DNA of 64,000 nt from Helichrysum umbraculigerum (GCA_949592205.1 CATIUR010000012.1:3186501-3250500); one strand, 5' to 3'. Positions 33,871 to 47,192 are shown, counted from the first letter of the stretch. Made by a program: numbers and translations. The notes: a model not told the origin generated them from the sequence alone.

Positions 33871-36800
33871 TGTCTAACGTAGTTTTAATAGTAGTAATCA
33901 TAATAGTAGTTAATTTAGGATAAGTAGTATGCTAACCTGAATAAGTAGAAAATGAAACCCTAAATTGCATGTTCAAAGTTTTCTTTATTTTTATGAACAA
34001 AAAGGATGGTTTGCGAAATTACTTCATTGTAAGTCAAATTTTTGTCAAAACCTTAAAACTTCCTACTCCCGTTTGTTTGAACCTCATGGTAACATCTATT
34101 TTAACCATTATCTAAGATCTCGAGTTCTTACTATCCCTTACGAACATGGAAACCTACTAGAATGAGAATTAGGAACCGTAGTCATCTTATACAATCCATT
34201 CACATATTTCGAGCATTGGAGGTACTTACATATGTTTCTGTAAACATACATATAAGATCTTTAAATGATTTATCTGAAAACCTGAGTTGTATGTTAATAT
34301 GTGTATTATGCTCAAACTCGTTTAAAAATGTGTGTTTTGGAAATCTTTATACTTGGTTGCCTGATTTAAATTACTCATGCTAGTATTCCCATATTTGTTG
34401 TTATAGGCAACTGACACCTTTTTGTGTGAGATCAAACTCTAAGTCATACACTGGTTTGCTTCTTCAAAGTACTCGCTTTGATAGTTCTTTAGCAAACCAG
34501 TGATATGTGATTTGGAGAATGATCACTTGTTTGTTAGATCATGCTTGTTTGTTCTATTAAACAGGGACTGACGCCTATGGATAAAGAGCTTTTTGAGTAT
34601 AATGGAAAGACGACAAGGGGAGCTTACAAGTTCATTAAATGAGGAAACTTTTGAGCATTGCTTTTCAGGAGAAGAGATGGCTCTTTCTGGCACGTAGATG
34701 GTCACATTCTAGTTGTCCATGACTAGGTCATCGAGTAGATCACTTCAAATTTCACGATTTGTTCCACATCCTAGAACCATACTTTACAATTTCCTTGGTT
34801 GATAGCATGGAGTTACATGGAACCCGAAATCATCACCATCATCCATCACCATATCCACCCACATTCGCCATCCATCCACATTTATCATCCGGGATCATTT
34901 GTTCGCCATGTAATCAGGGTGAGTACATAGTATATGGAATGCAAGCTAGAGATCTCTGCCGATAAGAACAACATCAGATTTATTTCATTAGTTTGTCGGA
35001 GAAGATCTCAGATGTTATGGTCGTTGGATTCAGCACTCTCAGATCATCTAGAGCAGTTAAACTACATCAGCAGCTCTTGATGATTTGGATTCTCGTCCAT
35101 TATCTCCACCCAACATATGGTGTAGCTTGGTTGATTCTGCCTGTGTCTGGAGGAAGACATCACTTCAGTTCACTTTCTACAACCTATCCTTTTGGTCTTA
35201 CTTATTTTCGTGGGAAAGTTAGTGAAAAGATTGGATGAAGATTATGCCATTATGAGCTCGAGTGCACTTCATGAAGACTGACTTTGTTCCAGCAGATACT
35301 GTTGCCAACACAGTCTATTTTTCAGATCCTCAGCTCACCAATATGACGGCAAATGTGTAAGGTTGTAAATGAAATACTGAGCTAAGGAGATGCCGATCAT
35401 TCACGAAGAAACTGCTTTCTGCATGGATTCAACCAAGGAATTTCAATCACCTGCAGACCGCCGCTTCTTTCTTAAAACCATCTCCCCGCCTCTATCGTAG
35501 GGAAGTTCCTTTCTTTTTGTCATGATTTTCACCATTACCATATATCCAACTATGCCTAAAATTCTAAGTGTGGGATTCCATCCCACCAAATTTCTCAAAA
35601 CACTTAAAATTGTTCCACTATTTCAAAACCTAAGTGTGGGATTTTTCCCGAAGAAAATCCAACGTCTTAGCAATAAACATTGAGGACAATGTTATTTTAT
35701 GTGTGGGATACACGGTATATAATACCGCAAGTTCATATTTGCCTATCCAAAGTAATACCTCCATTTTCATTCAAACTTTTTCAAAAATTTTCGCAAAACC
35801 AACCCAAAAGGTTGAGATTTTAACCATCAAAACATTCGAAAACCCAACCTCGACGGTGTCCGACATCCATTCGGTTGATTTCGAATATTTTGAAAAAGAT
35901 TTTAGACTTAGAAGAATCTTTCAAAGAAATGAACTTTCTATCAAAATAAATAAGTTGCTTTGGAATGTAAGATAAGGCAAAAATAAGAACGTATCTTAAA
36001 CTTAAATTGAGAAGTCCTCTAGGCATCGCATGACTTGGTGCATATGACCCTTTGATTGTGAGGAACTTGAGCCATTAATAAGCATTCATTTTTAATGCTT
36101 CACTTTCATTTCTGAGTGTGCGCCGATGCATGTGTCTTTGAATTAGAACTTGCTCCTGTAATGCATTTCGAGACCATACCAATGAGTGCCGTACGCGGTA
36201 TAGGTGCAATTAGATGATCTTGGCATTTATTAGGATTAACCCCTTTCTTTCATATCTTTTCAACCCAACCCTTCCAACTTTCTTTTTAAGATTGTTGATG
36301 ATCCGATTAGAAAACCCTTTGCGCCTTAGCCCATTTCATTTCCAAAACCTCAAAACCCCAAAACTTCCCCACAACACAAACACTTTCCCAAAAACACCAT
36401 TCCAGCTCATGAACTTCATAGGTTATGAGTAAAGGATTACTTAAGATATCTTTCTATTAGTGTCTCATCTTCAAACATCTCTCCGTACCTATCAAGAGTT
36501 TAAAAGAAAGTAATCCAAAAAGAAGATACGGTACAAGAGCGAAGCTAGTACTCATCACAAAGATATTATCCGCCAAAGACAGTACGAAAAATTGGTACTT
36601 GTCAGAAGAGAAGTCAAAGATGTCTCACTATATGAAGGATCTCCAAGGTCATAAAAAAAAAAAAAAAAAGCAGACCTTGGAGAGCTCCTAGAAAAAGAAG
36701 ACTACTCTCCAAAGAAGAAAAATCTGTTAGATCTCAAAAGAAACATCAAAAGAAGAGATTATTCCTCTAGGAGATGAGTCTACTCTAGAAGTTATCTCAA

Positions 36801-37309
36801 GTGAAACTTGCTTTGATCTTTGAAAGCTCCGAGTCTGAAGTTCCAAAAAACCCTAAAACCATTCACCAACCTACCCTTATCCTTACACACTTTACCTCAA
36901 TCACACAACCCAATCAAAATGCCTTGGGATAATTAGCACCGTTCTCAAAGGAATGGTGGAGATTCGATTCTCGACCAAGCCTATGACGATAAGCACTGCA
37001 TGACTGGCATTGAGCGATTTCGTTTCTATTAGATTATAGGTAACCCGATACACTTTTGAGTGAATTAAGTGACCCACTTGTGAGAATCGCCCAGTCATGT
37101 ACATCTACGTTTCGAGAGTTGCAAAGTATGCCGACCAGGGTTGATCAGTTTTATGTTTAAGTATAGTTAATTTTTGTTGATGCTTACTTTCTGAAAATAT
37201 TTATCTAATTTGAAGAAAGTGACTTTCTGCTAGAGATACACTAAGCATCCAAAACATTTTTCAAAATTATTTTTCAAAATGAGGTTTGCTTGAGGACAAG
37301 CAAAAGCTT
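33871..37309 (+). mobile_element. Long untranslated 3' interior of family A
   Basis: About 3.4 kb without a convincing frame. AAGTGTGGGAT, the core of the polypurine tract, recurs near 35566, 35632 and (as GTGTGGGAT) 35701. The first is part of GTGGGAT-TCC-ATCCCAC (35570-35586). A 17-nt A tract is at about 36653. A second stretch of 'aaaacccca' is at 36340-36370. Confidence 0.6.
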
Positions 37310-37323
37310 AAGTGTGGGATATT
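37310..37323 (+). other. Polypurine tract of family A
   Basis: AAGTGTGGGATATT immediately before the 3' LTR, preceded by 'cttgaggacaagcaaaagct'. Plus-strand primer role inferred from position. Confidence 0.7.
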
Positions 37324-39766
37324 TGATGTAGTGCAAAAAGTCACGTTTTTACCTGCATTATTTACCCCATATTTAGCTCTTTTCTATCAAATACATCCTA
37401 AAATCATCATTATCAAGTAACTTTTGTTAGAATGGTATAAACTTGTTGGTCATTTGAAAATCAAGCAAAAAGGGCAGAAAACTGACCTAAATAGGCACCA
37501 TTTTGAGCCTAACCCTAATTCCACTGTAAACTTCATATCAGGACCTCACAATTACCTTATTTTGTAGCTATGAAGATTACGAGAGCGTGGATATAAGGAT
37601 TGCTCAGAACGGATCAAGGATGAAGAAGTTATGCAAGTTACAGCGCAGCCGAAAGCTACAAAACGTATTCTGGACACGCCTGGGCCCCACACATCCAATT
37701 CCAACCAAATTAGCATCATTAGAAGCGTAACGGAATTACGAAGCCGTAGGCGAAAGAATCAAGTCAAACAGACGCGAAACAAAGAAGATACGGCCTTCCG
37801 AAGTTGCGAGAAAAGCCGAAGAAATCACACGGCCTAGCACACGGCCACCATGAAGCCGTGTACGGCCATGATATAGCCGTGTACGGCCCTGTTTATGCCG
37901 TGTACGGCCTCTTTTGCTCTCACACGGCCTCTTCCTTGCTTCGTGTGCTTGTACGTATGCTTGTGGACTTGCACTCTTGGATCCAAGGCTTGCCTATAAA
38001 TAGAGGCCTCATTCACCTCATTCCACACACCATTCTTCAACAAGAATTCTCACTTTCTCTCTCACACACTCTTTCTCTTTCTAGTTTAGCATTCTCTCTC
38101 TATCACTACTCTTAGGAGTTAGAGGAGAATTAGGAGGGTTTTAGTTAGTTAGTTCTTGGTTAATATTTAACCAAGACTAACGGAGGGGCTACTCTTGTAA
38201 TAGTGTTAGGGATATTTCGAGGGTCTTATTTGTAATATTGTCCAAGATATTGCGGAGGTTACGCTTGTGTATTCTTTCAACATTATTCAAACTACGCGTT
38301 ACATTCGGTTATCTCTTTCCTTATCTTTCATAATGATGATTATTATTATTGTTGCTATGCTAGATTTAGGATTGTTTGTTATGCGTAGGGAGTAGTTACC
38401 TTGTGCTTGTTATGATGTAGTTAGTTTATGTATTGCGGGTGATGTTACTTTAAATATACAATTGGAATACTATCGTTATGAAACAACGGAGGTAACGTTA
38501 TACGGCTTTCATTTGTATAGCACCGGAAACATCACGAATTTGTGTAGTACGGAACGTGGAAGCTATGAAAGTCGTGGGCACAATCCGTTGTGGAATAATG
38601 TTCCCAATTGTTACATATTGAAAACCGGCGTACTGTTAACTTTACATTTATGAATTTCTAAACCTAAACGCCTTTCCTCCAATAAACGTGGTTAGAACCT
38701 GTATGACAAGGAGTCATGTACCTTGATCAACCGGTCACTACCTATCTGTGTTTTCAAATCAAACAAATCAACATGGTCTGAATTGTGTAGCTGTGGAAAT
38801 ACTGCCAAAACCTTTCGTATAGTACACCGTGAATCAATCAGGGATTTATTGGGATTGTAGTGAGGGCTGGTTTATATCATAGATGGTTAAACGTTAATAC
38901 AAACTTAGTTAAACTAGTCCAGAGTGACCATAAAGTATGTGGCACCGGAAAGACCGTAAAACGGCACAGTACTTCGTATAACGTTTAAATACGTGGGAAA
39001 GCTAAGGAACTGTCGTAGGTTGAAGACTGTGTCACATCCTGGTTGAACCACACAGCTCTGGATTAAACAAAGACCATTAATGTAGAGTTAGCAGTCACCA
39101 AACCAAGTATTAATCTTAAATGCCTTGCCTAGCCTTAGTATCCTCACAGTGTTAAGAACGGTCAGAACTTTTAGTGGGTCTGTTACTCTATCTCATGCGC
39201 CCAGGAATACTATTCCAAGAAGGGTCACTTCTCCACCATATGGAAAGTGTTGAAGAGTTGAGCAGCCTCCTCTGATCAGAATCACCATAACCTAACTACT
39301 CAGTGACATACTGTCTGAGAAATCAAACAGTAGGGTGTTAGTGTTTACACTGTGAATACTTAGACGAAAGCAAGACACAAATCTTTAAAAGACATTTTCA
39401 TACTTAAATCTTAAACATCACCCCATGCATAAGCTAATGAAGTCATAGCAAGCACAACCCTCCATTTTTACTTTTCTGCTTTCTTAATTTTAGTAGCTTA
39501 ATTAGATAAATAGATAAAAAACCAAAACAACCAACTACCAGTCTATTCAAACCTAGCTTAATTACTGATTTGTCGGAACTAGCTCTTTTTCAATTCTGCC
39601 GTTGTGAGGAACGACCCTGGATCATCCTTACCACATACTTATATCAGGTATTCGTACCTAGTATTAGTAGGTAGTTCGGAGGATTAGGCTCCCCCCGACT
39701 TTTATAAATTTAAAACTATCCCACCGATGTGTCCCGTTGCGTGAATGACCGTTTCGGGACGCATCA
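37324..39766 (+). mobile_element. Family A 3' LTR
   Basis: 2443 bp, nearly identical to the 5' LTR except for scattered substitutions and the loss of exactly one 21-bp palindrome unit. Ends GCATCA, followed by the GAGAC target duplication. Confidence 0.93.
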
Positions 39767-41070
39767 GAGACGATGGAGTGAGGTGGCTTACAAATCTTTT
39801 CAACAAGACGTTTTTAAGTGCTAAAATGCCAGAAGAATGGAGACGCAGCGAGATTATTCCCATCTACAAGAACAAAGGTGACGCTCAATTATGTAGCAAC
39901 TATAGAGGCATAAAGCTACTTAGTCATACTATGAAGTTATGGGAGCGAGTGATTGAGACTAGACTGCGACGTGAGACAAAGGTGTCAGAGAACCAATTTG
40001 GTTTTATGCCAGGTCGCTCTTCAATCGAGGTAATACACATTGTTAGAATGCTTATGGAGAAGTATGGGGAGAAGAAAAGAAACCTTCACATAGCTTTCTT
40101 AGACCTGGAGAAAGCCTATGATAGCGTTCCGAGAGAGTTAATTTGGAGGACACTAAATGATAAGGGAACCCCGGGTAGTTACATTAGAGCTATTCGCGAT
40201 ATGTACGAAGAAGCGAAGACTTGTGTCAGAACAACGGTGGGAAACACCGAGTTTTTCCCTGTTGACATAGGCCTACATCAGGGATCAGCCCTTACCCCAT
40301 ACATTTTTGCTTTAATACTGGATGAGCTGTCGCGTAGGATACAGGAGAGCATCCCGTGGTGCATGATTTTTGCTGATGATATCGTGCTGGTCTCAGAAAC
40401 AAATGATGGGCTAAATTGTAGGCTAGAACAGTGGAGGGAGGTCTTTGAAGACCAAGGCTTAAAAATAAGTCGACAAAAAACAGAATATCTACAATGCAAA
40501 TTCGACAGGAATGAGGATGAGCAGTATGAGGATGTGGACATCCGCATTGGGGACCAGATTCTACTTCCATAGGAGTCTTTTAGATACCTTGGCTCGGTGC
40601 TTCATGGTTCAGGGAGGAGCGACGAGGACGTGACTCACCGGATTAAGGTAGGTTGGTTGAAGTGGAGAGCAGCGACAGGTGTCATGTGTGACAAGAAAGT
40701 CCCCCGTAAACTGAAAGGAATTTTATAAGGTCGCAATTAGACCTGCTATGCTGTACGGATCAGAGTGTTGGCCGATGACTAAGGCGCAACAAAGGAGGAT
40801 GGAAGTGGCGGAAATGAGGATGCTAAGATGGACATGTGGTAAAACCATGTGGGATATGTTACCAAATGAAGTTTTTAGGGGAGAACTAGAAGTTGCGAAC
40901 ATCACTAATAAGTTGAGAGAAGGAAGATTGCGATGGTTTGGCCATGTTAGGAGGAGACCTATGACGGCTCCGGTTAGGAGAGTGGAGACTCTCAATGTCG
41001 ATGGATCGAGGAGAAGGGGTAGACCTAGACGTGGAGGATAGACTGAAGCTAGACATGAACGAGCTTCTTT
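39767..41070 (+). pseudogene. RTE-type LINE: reverse transcriptase and C-terminus
   Basis: The LINE frame resumes here after the family A insertion. RT motifs in order are 'MPEEWRRSEIIPIYKNKGD', 'NYRGIKLLSHTMKLWERV', 'NQFGFMPGRSS', 'IAFLDLEKAYDSVPRELIW' (first catalytic Asp), 'GLHQGSALTPYIFALILDEL' and 'CMIFADDIVLV' (the catalytic FADD box at about 40360-40390). A TAG at 40570-40572 and a frame change near 40716 interrupt it. The frame then continues as 'MLYGSECWPMTKAQQRRM' and 'LREGRLRWFGHVRRRP', the usual C-terminal region of plant RTE proteins, ending in a basic 'GSRRRGRPRRGG'. Confidence 0.9.

Positions 41071-41893
<823 letters not shown>

Positions 41894-41940
<47 letters not shown>
41894..41940. 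repeat. (TA)n microsatellite between the LINE tail and a TIR element
   Basis: About 23 TA units directly after the LINE (TTG)n tail. Confidence 0.97.
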
Positions 41941-41943
<3 letters not shown>

Positions 41944-42952
41944 AAAGTTCAAAAAAGAATGATAAAAAAATGAAGAATGGAGGAACCAATAGGATTGCTC
42001 CATTTCAAAAACCATTTTCAACTTTTGTTTTCAAAGTTGAATATCTCTCAAACCGTATATCTATAAATTATAAAAATTACATATTCGGAATATGCGTCTT
42101 TTTCTCTTCGATTCTAGATCTAACAAGATATACTTTTGACAAACTTTTTTTTCTTCATTTTTTTTGGGTTCTAAAATTTTGTAATTTGAAATCACATGTG
42201 ATTTAACACTAAAAAATAATCACACCCGCTTATATCTCTGATTAAACTTTAAATTCAAATCATTGATGATTTAAGGAGATTAAAACGTGAAAAACTAACT
42301 TGTAATCACATGCGATGGAATATCAAAATATCAATCACATGTGATTAAAGAGTGATAAAATGCGGATGTTTAAATCATTGACTATAATTATATAATTAAG
42401 TAGAAATCAAGTTGAAATCATACATATCATATATCAGTAAATTTCTCATCAAATATCAATTTTTAGATGAAAATCATAAGTGATTATATACAAAATCATA
42501 TGTGATTATAATAACGAATCACTTGTGATTAAATGTACAAATAACAATCACATGTGATTTTTAATGAAACTAATGCAATTTTTTATTTTTTATTTATAAC
42601 TATTAATGTGGATGAATATTAAGTTGTAATCACGTGTTAAATAACATATACCATGAATAAATAATAGTGAACAAAATTTAATTTTTTTTATCATAAATCA
42701 CATGTAGTTATATTGTAGAATCCGGTAAAAAAATGAAGAAAAAAAAATTCGTCGAAAGTATAGCTTATGACATCTCTACTCGAAGAGAAAAAGACATTGA
42801 TTCCGAATATGTAATTTTTATAATTTATGGACTTACGATTTGTGAGATAATTAACCATGAGAGTAAAAATATAATTGGGTTTTGTAGAAAAATAGAGCAA
42901 TCCTATTGGTTCTCTCATTCTCTACTTTTTTTACATTCTTAAAAGAACCCAC

Positions 42953-42955
<3 letters not shown>
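41941..42955. mobile_element. Non-autonomous DNA transposon with ~240-bp TIRs
   Basis: The first ~240 bases match the reverse complement of the last ~240. Shared landmarks are the 'ggaaccaataggattgctc' stretch on the left (41980) against 'gagcaatcctattggttctc' on the right (42896), and the 'attacatattcggaat' stretch against 'attccgaatatgtaat'. The loop holds at least nine copies or near-copies of AATCACATGTGATT (42190, 42304, 42333, 42472, 42494, 42517, 42546, about 42630 and 42695). Both ends adjoin (TA)n, so the target duplication cannot be read. There is no transposase. A Mutator-like relative is possible given TIR length, but unproven. Confidence 0.75.

Positions 42956-43018
<63 letters not shown>
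42956..43018. repeat. (TA)n microsatellite
   Basis: About 30 TA units separating the two TIR elements. Confidence 0.97.
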
Positions 43019-43020
<2 letters not shown>

Positions 43021-43531
43021 TGCAATCCTGTGAAAACAAGGGGATAAAATAAAGATGGTGAATATAGATCTCAGCCCTTGATCAAAATATACATTTAAAA
43101 AAGGGTGGAGATAAAATAAAAACGGTGAAAACAGTTGACCTATACAATTTTATGAAGTATGAAGTTGAATTTTTTAGCTTCGCACTTAATTCTTAAATGT
43201 GAAGCTTATTATTATTATTTTTTTTTTTTTTTTTTTGCTTCACATCAAATTTATGTATTGTGAAGGTTGAAAATTAAGCTTCACATATTCATAAATTTTA
43301 TGTAAAGCCAAAAATATTAAGCTTTACATTTAAAAAATTTCAAAATTTTCGTGAAGCAAACAAAAAATAAGGGTTCACTTTGAAAAGTTTTTGGAAAACA
43401 AAAAAATAAAAGGGTTTACAATAAAAACACATGTGAAGAGAACAAAAAATATAAGTTCACAACTAAAAAAATACAAAGTGAGATCGTTTTCACCGTTTTT
43501 GTTTTAACTCATTGTTTTCACCAGATCTCGT

Positions 43532-43534
<3 letters not shown>
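43019..43534. mobile_element. Second TIR element (MITE-like, ~516 bp)
   Basis: The left end (ATCCTGTGAAAACAA, then GATGGTGAA) pairs imperfectly with the reverse complement of the right end (ATCTGGTGAAAACAA, then ACGGTGAAAAC). (TA)n flanks both sides. The interior repeats AAGCTTCACAT-like words about eight times in both orientations. No coding capacity. Confidence 0.6.

Positions 43535-43602
<68 letters not shown>
43535..43602. repeat. (TA)n(CA)n compound microsatellite
   Basis: About 20 TA units continuing into about 13 CA units. Confidence 0.96.
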
Positions 43603-43604
<2 letters not shown>

Positions 43605-43839
43605 AACACACACTCTAGCATCATACACGTGCTATACAGCGGAATATACTATTTTATTGTAAAATAGTGATTTAAAATAGTTACATGATTACCCATGACA
43701 ATTGGTTGATAGTGTTAGTTTGCTTATATGTAGAGTTCAAGATTCGAGATACAATAGATAAAAGGAGAAAAAAATGTGAAATTTATATAGTTCTATTGTA
43801 AAATGAAAATTATAAAAGGACGTGTTGAGTCGAGCACTA
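43603..43839. other. Unassigned AT-rich stretch
   Basis: No frame, LTR terminus or terminal inverted repeat that I can identify. Confidence 0.4.
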
Positions 43840-45150
43840 AACGTAGTTTGATGAGTTGAGATTGTCGTTAGGGATCTCTAAATGGTGGTCACGCGATCAA
43901 CGTCGTTTTAAATTTATAAATTGTCGGGGCTTAAATTATATGTACTACCTACTATAATTAGTAAGTGGTAAGTATAACCTAAGATCGTTCTAAAGATCAT
44001 AATGTAATGTGGATCGAAGTTGGTGCTTTTAGTAGAGAAGTGTTTCGGATGAAGTATACAGTAGTTAGATTTTGGTGGTTTTTCTTTTTTTCTAAATAAA
44101 CTAAACAGATAATTTTAAAGCAGATAAAAACAAGTAAGGATAGATATGTGATTGTTGAGGTTTCAATAATTAAACTTTCGGGACGACAAATAAATTAGGA
44201 CATTACTGAATTTAATAAATATACTATCAGGTGTAAACACTAGAACCGTACCAAATTAATTTGAGTACTAAAATGGTACTACCTCCGTTCCAAAATAATT
44301 ATCTTGTTTTGAATTTTTGAAGTCTTTCTTTTTCAACTTTGACATTAAATTTTTTTGTTAGTGTTATAATATTTGATGCAAAATATGTGAATGAATTGGG
44401 TTTTAAATGTATTTTTATTGGTATAATTTCATCAAGTATTATATAACAGTATTTAAGGTCAAAATTGAAAAAGAAAGACTTCAAAATGTCAAAACAAGAC
44501 AATTATTTTGGAAAGGAGGGAGTATGTCACTAGGAACTAGGTTATCTTGATTCTGATCGAAGCAATACGCAAAACTTTCAACACTTATCTAGTTGAAAAA
44601 TAGGCGACCTATCTTGGTGAAACACCGAGGTTCATGATTAAAGCAGCGTAATCGTCTTGCAATTCGACCATCATTAACACGTAAGTAATTTACTTATTGA
44701 TTAGTTATGTAACTGATTATTAACGTTGTGTATCTAAACCATCAATTGTGTAAGACCTAGTGGTTTAAGAATCCAAAGTCACTTGGACTCTTACTTTCAT
44801 TTCTAGGTCTTGTTAATCTTTATTTATAGTTCAAATTCCTTCGACTTATGACTTAGGATTCTCCTTTTCAAACAGTTATACATCCCTAGACTATTCACAG
44901 TTCTTAAAACATGTTTCATGTGCAGACTATGTCTTTCAGTGATTCACAATGTACTTTACCATATATAGTATTTCCAAAGCTTCTCACTTATGCCATGCTT
45001 TTGTTAAGTAATTGACTCAGAGATAAAAGGAAGTTCTATAGTGATTTCTATGTAGTGAACAGTTTTCTCGTAGCGTCTTACTTTATCATGAACTAATCAC
45101 AGATAACTACTTACCAAAATTAGACTTGATCAATTTCAGATTTCTAGGTT
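43840..45150 (-). mobile_element. Eroded family-A-like LTR, minus orientation
   Basis: The order of landmarks parallels the minus LTR at 23631-26112: 'gtcggggcttaaattatatg', 'tactacctacta', 'ggtaagtataacc...gatcgttct', then 'cactaggaactaggttatctt' and 'gattctgatcgaagcaat'. It is much more diverged than the other copies and is interrupted by the MITE at 44279-44522. Its ends are not sharp. Confidence 0.55.
44279..44522. mobile_element. Stowaway-like MITE
   Basis: A 244-bp element with ends CTACCTCCGTTCC and GGAAAGGAGGGAG, TIRs that extend through 'aaaataatt(a/g)tcttg' on the left and its complement on the right, and a TA duplication at 44277-44278 and 44523-44524. This is the Tc1/mariner-derived Stowaway pattern. 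A minus-strand frame inside it is not a gene. Confidence 0.88.
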
Positions 45151-45449
45151 GCAGTCACGTGGATAACGAAAAGAGGGCTCCATAAATTAAACCTAAGTCT
45201 ATAATATTAAATAGCACAAATGTTATTAATTTCTATTTGGGGGCTCCAAATATAATAGAAGGACAAACTCTAAACAGTGATTTGCCAACATAATTTACTA
45301 AACTTTGCTACATAGTTTAAAACTAAAATGTACATTGCACATGGCCTATCTTTAAAATTGAATGAATTTAAATTCTATGTTTAAGTGTCAAATATAAGTA
45401 GAGGTTAACAATGTACCATTTATTCATGAACTGAAGGTAGAAAATATTG
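45151..45449. other. Unassigned flank, possible 3' end of a host gene
   Basis: Directly left of the family B insertion. The minus strand reads GAATAAATGG at about 45413-45422, which includes AATAAA. If the exon at 54617-54703 is real, this could be its downstream region, separated by family B. Confidence 0.3.
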
Positions 45450-45454
45450 ATGAA
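45450..45454 (+). other. Target-site duplication ATGAA (left)
   Basis: ATGAA precedes the family B 5' LTR and follows its 3' LTR at 54424-54428. Confidence 0.92.
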
Positions 45455-46943
45455 TGATGAACGCCAAAATGTGCTATTTTATAGTACTAATTACCCCTTT
45501 ATTCAATACATTTCTTATGCATTTTAATTGAATTTGATACTCATTTCATTCATATTTGCATTTGGGAGTTATTTGGAGCTTGAATCAGAAAAGAAGCGGA
45601 AAACGTGCTAGTATTGAAGAAAATAAACTAAAATGGTTGAAGATTGAAGAGCTGAAATCGACTGGCTATAAAGTTGGAAAATTTCATCCATACGGCGTAT
45701 GGAAATCCATACGGCGTATGGATGTGGTGAGCCGGGCCGCCAGAGTACGCGGGTTGGATCCATGGGCTTTTCAATCCATACGGCGTATGGATGTCCATAC
45801 GGCGTATGGATTGCCTCAGCAGAAACCCTAAATATTTCATTTTGCTCTCATTTTTGGGGTATCACCCATATTTTCTTCCAGCCGTTTTCTCTCAACAAAA
45901 ACCCTATTTTCCAGAGCATTTTGGAAGGAAAAAGCAAGAAGGATTGAAGGTTATCAATTGCTAATTCATGTTCTTCGGCTTTTCGGTTTGAATTCGTATT
46001 TAGATTCCATTTGATTATGATTTCAATTACAAATTCATTTCTGATTTTCTGTTATAATATGAGTGGCTAAGTTTTTAATACAATTGTTTAGATGATAATA
46101 CTCAGATGATGATTTGATTATTGAATTGCGGATTTATATTGGATTTTATGAATGTTTATATGTTTACTTGATGATCCATGTTTAATTATTGATTATTAAT
46201 GATAACCTAGCGTGATGATCTATTGATTTATGATTGAGTTCTTTATTGATTGATCATTATTGATGATTGTTGATTTTAATTAATGATTATCACTAAATAG
46301 ATTGAGTTTGATAGGCTAGGGTGAATCATTATTAATAATTGGTAATGAACGTGATAGCTATTAATTAGTTATAAACTTTGTTGATTCAAGTTGCAAAACT
46401 AAATCATATAAACGGTGTAGTTTTAATTCATAATACAATTTGGTGGATAACGTTAAATTGAACTGTTAATGGGTTGAAAACAACTTTATATCTTTCTTGA
46501 TTGTGTTTAATCAATTAATCTTGTAAGGATAATTGATACATTTGTTATGTCACAATAAAATCTATATATTCGCAATTCAATAAAATGATAATCAGATTTT
46601 GAGGAAAATAATCTAAACAATTGTGTTTCTTTTATTATTTGAATTAAATAATTTTTTTTAAGTAATTCTTTTATCATTTCTTTATTTTCTCATTAAGTTT
46701 TATTTAATAAACCATTTTTCATAATTGTTTGCCAATTGTTCGATCGGAACTAAAACGCCACCATTATTTACTGCTTTCATTATTTGTATCAATTTCCAAT
46801 TTATTTAATTAAACATCCGTTCCCTGTGTTCGACTCGGACTTATCATACTATACTATTATATGACCAAGTATTCTTGCCTGAGATGTGTATAGTTAGTAA
46901 GGTAATTTCCATTTTAAAATAAAGCTCTGTTTACACAGCATCA
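45455..46943 (+). mobile_element. Family B 5' LTR
   Basis: 1489 bp, TGATGAACGCC to ACACAGCATCA. Four palindromes lie 25-145 bp before a weak TATA-like 'ctaaatattt' (about 45828). Confidence 0.93.
45687..45810. repeat. Four TCCATACGGCGTATGGA palindromes
   Basis: Copies at 45687-45703, 45706-45722, 45775-45791 and 45794-45810, arranged as two close pairs. Most extend to ATCCATAC-GGC-GTATGGAT, an 8-bp stem with a 3-nt spacer. The pairs are separated by a GC-richer spacer. The 3' LTR has the same set at 53167-53290, with one substitution in one copy. Confidence 0.95.
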
Positions 46944-46949
46944 AGTTTT

Positions 46950-46967
46950 TGGCGCTGCTGCCGGGGA
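46950..46967 (+). other. Primer-binding site (tRNA-Asp type), family B
   Basis: TGGCGCTGCTGCCGGGGA six bases after the LTR; one change from the family A site. Confidence 0.88.
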
Positions 46968-47192
46968 GCGGTTTAATTCAATTTGGTAAATTGGATTTTG
47001 TTTTCTATAAATTATTAGTTTAAATTTAATTTTGTTTACCTGTCTATTTGTATTATTTTGTGTTTAGGGATTAATTGTTTAGTTGTTTTGTATTTAAGAG
47101 TCTTGTTCTACCTTTCGTATTTGGAGGACAATCTTAGAGAATATTTACTATCTCTCTTTGAACCACCCATCGATCAATCGGAACCAGATTTA

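Larger units (their letters stand above)
29789..39766 (+). mobile_element. Complete family A non-autonomous LTR retrotransposon
   Basis: A 9978-bp insertion in the LINE with two near-identical LTRs (2464 and 2443 bp), a 5-bp target duplication, a tRNA-Asp-type PBS and a polypurine tract. The 5.07-kb interior encodes only the orphan ORF; no protease, integrase, RT or RNase H motif is visible. PBS, LTR start TGATG, the AAGCGCTT hairpin and a 'cttgaggacaag' motif before the polypurine tract are shared with family B, so I place it with Athila/Tat-like Gypsy elements mobilised in trans. That placement is inference. Confidence 0.92.

Noticed and set aside
40278..40570. Minus-strand frames opposite the LINE RT
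   Set aside because: They are antisense to the FADD-box region and share no known domain.
44299..44502. 67-codon minus-strand frame
   Set aside because: It lies entirely inside the Stowaway-like MITE and spans its TIR-derived sequence.
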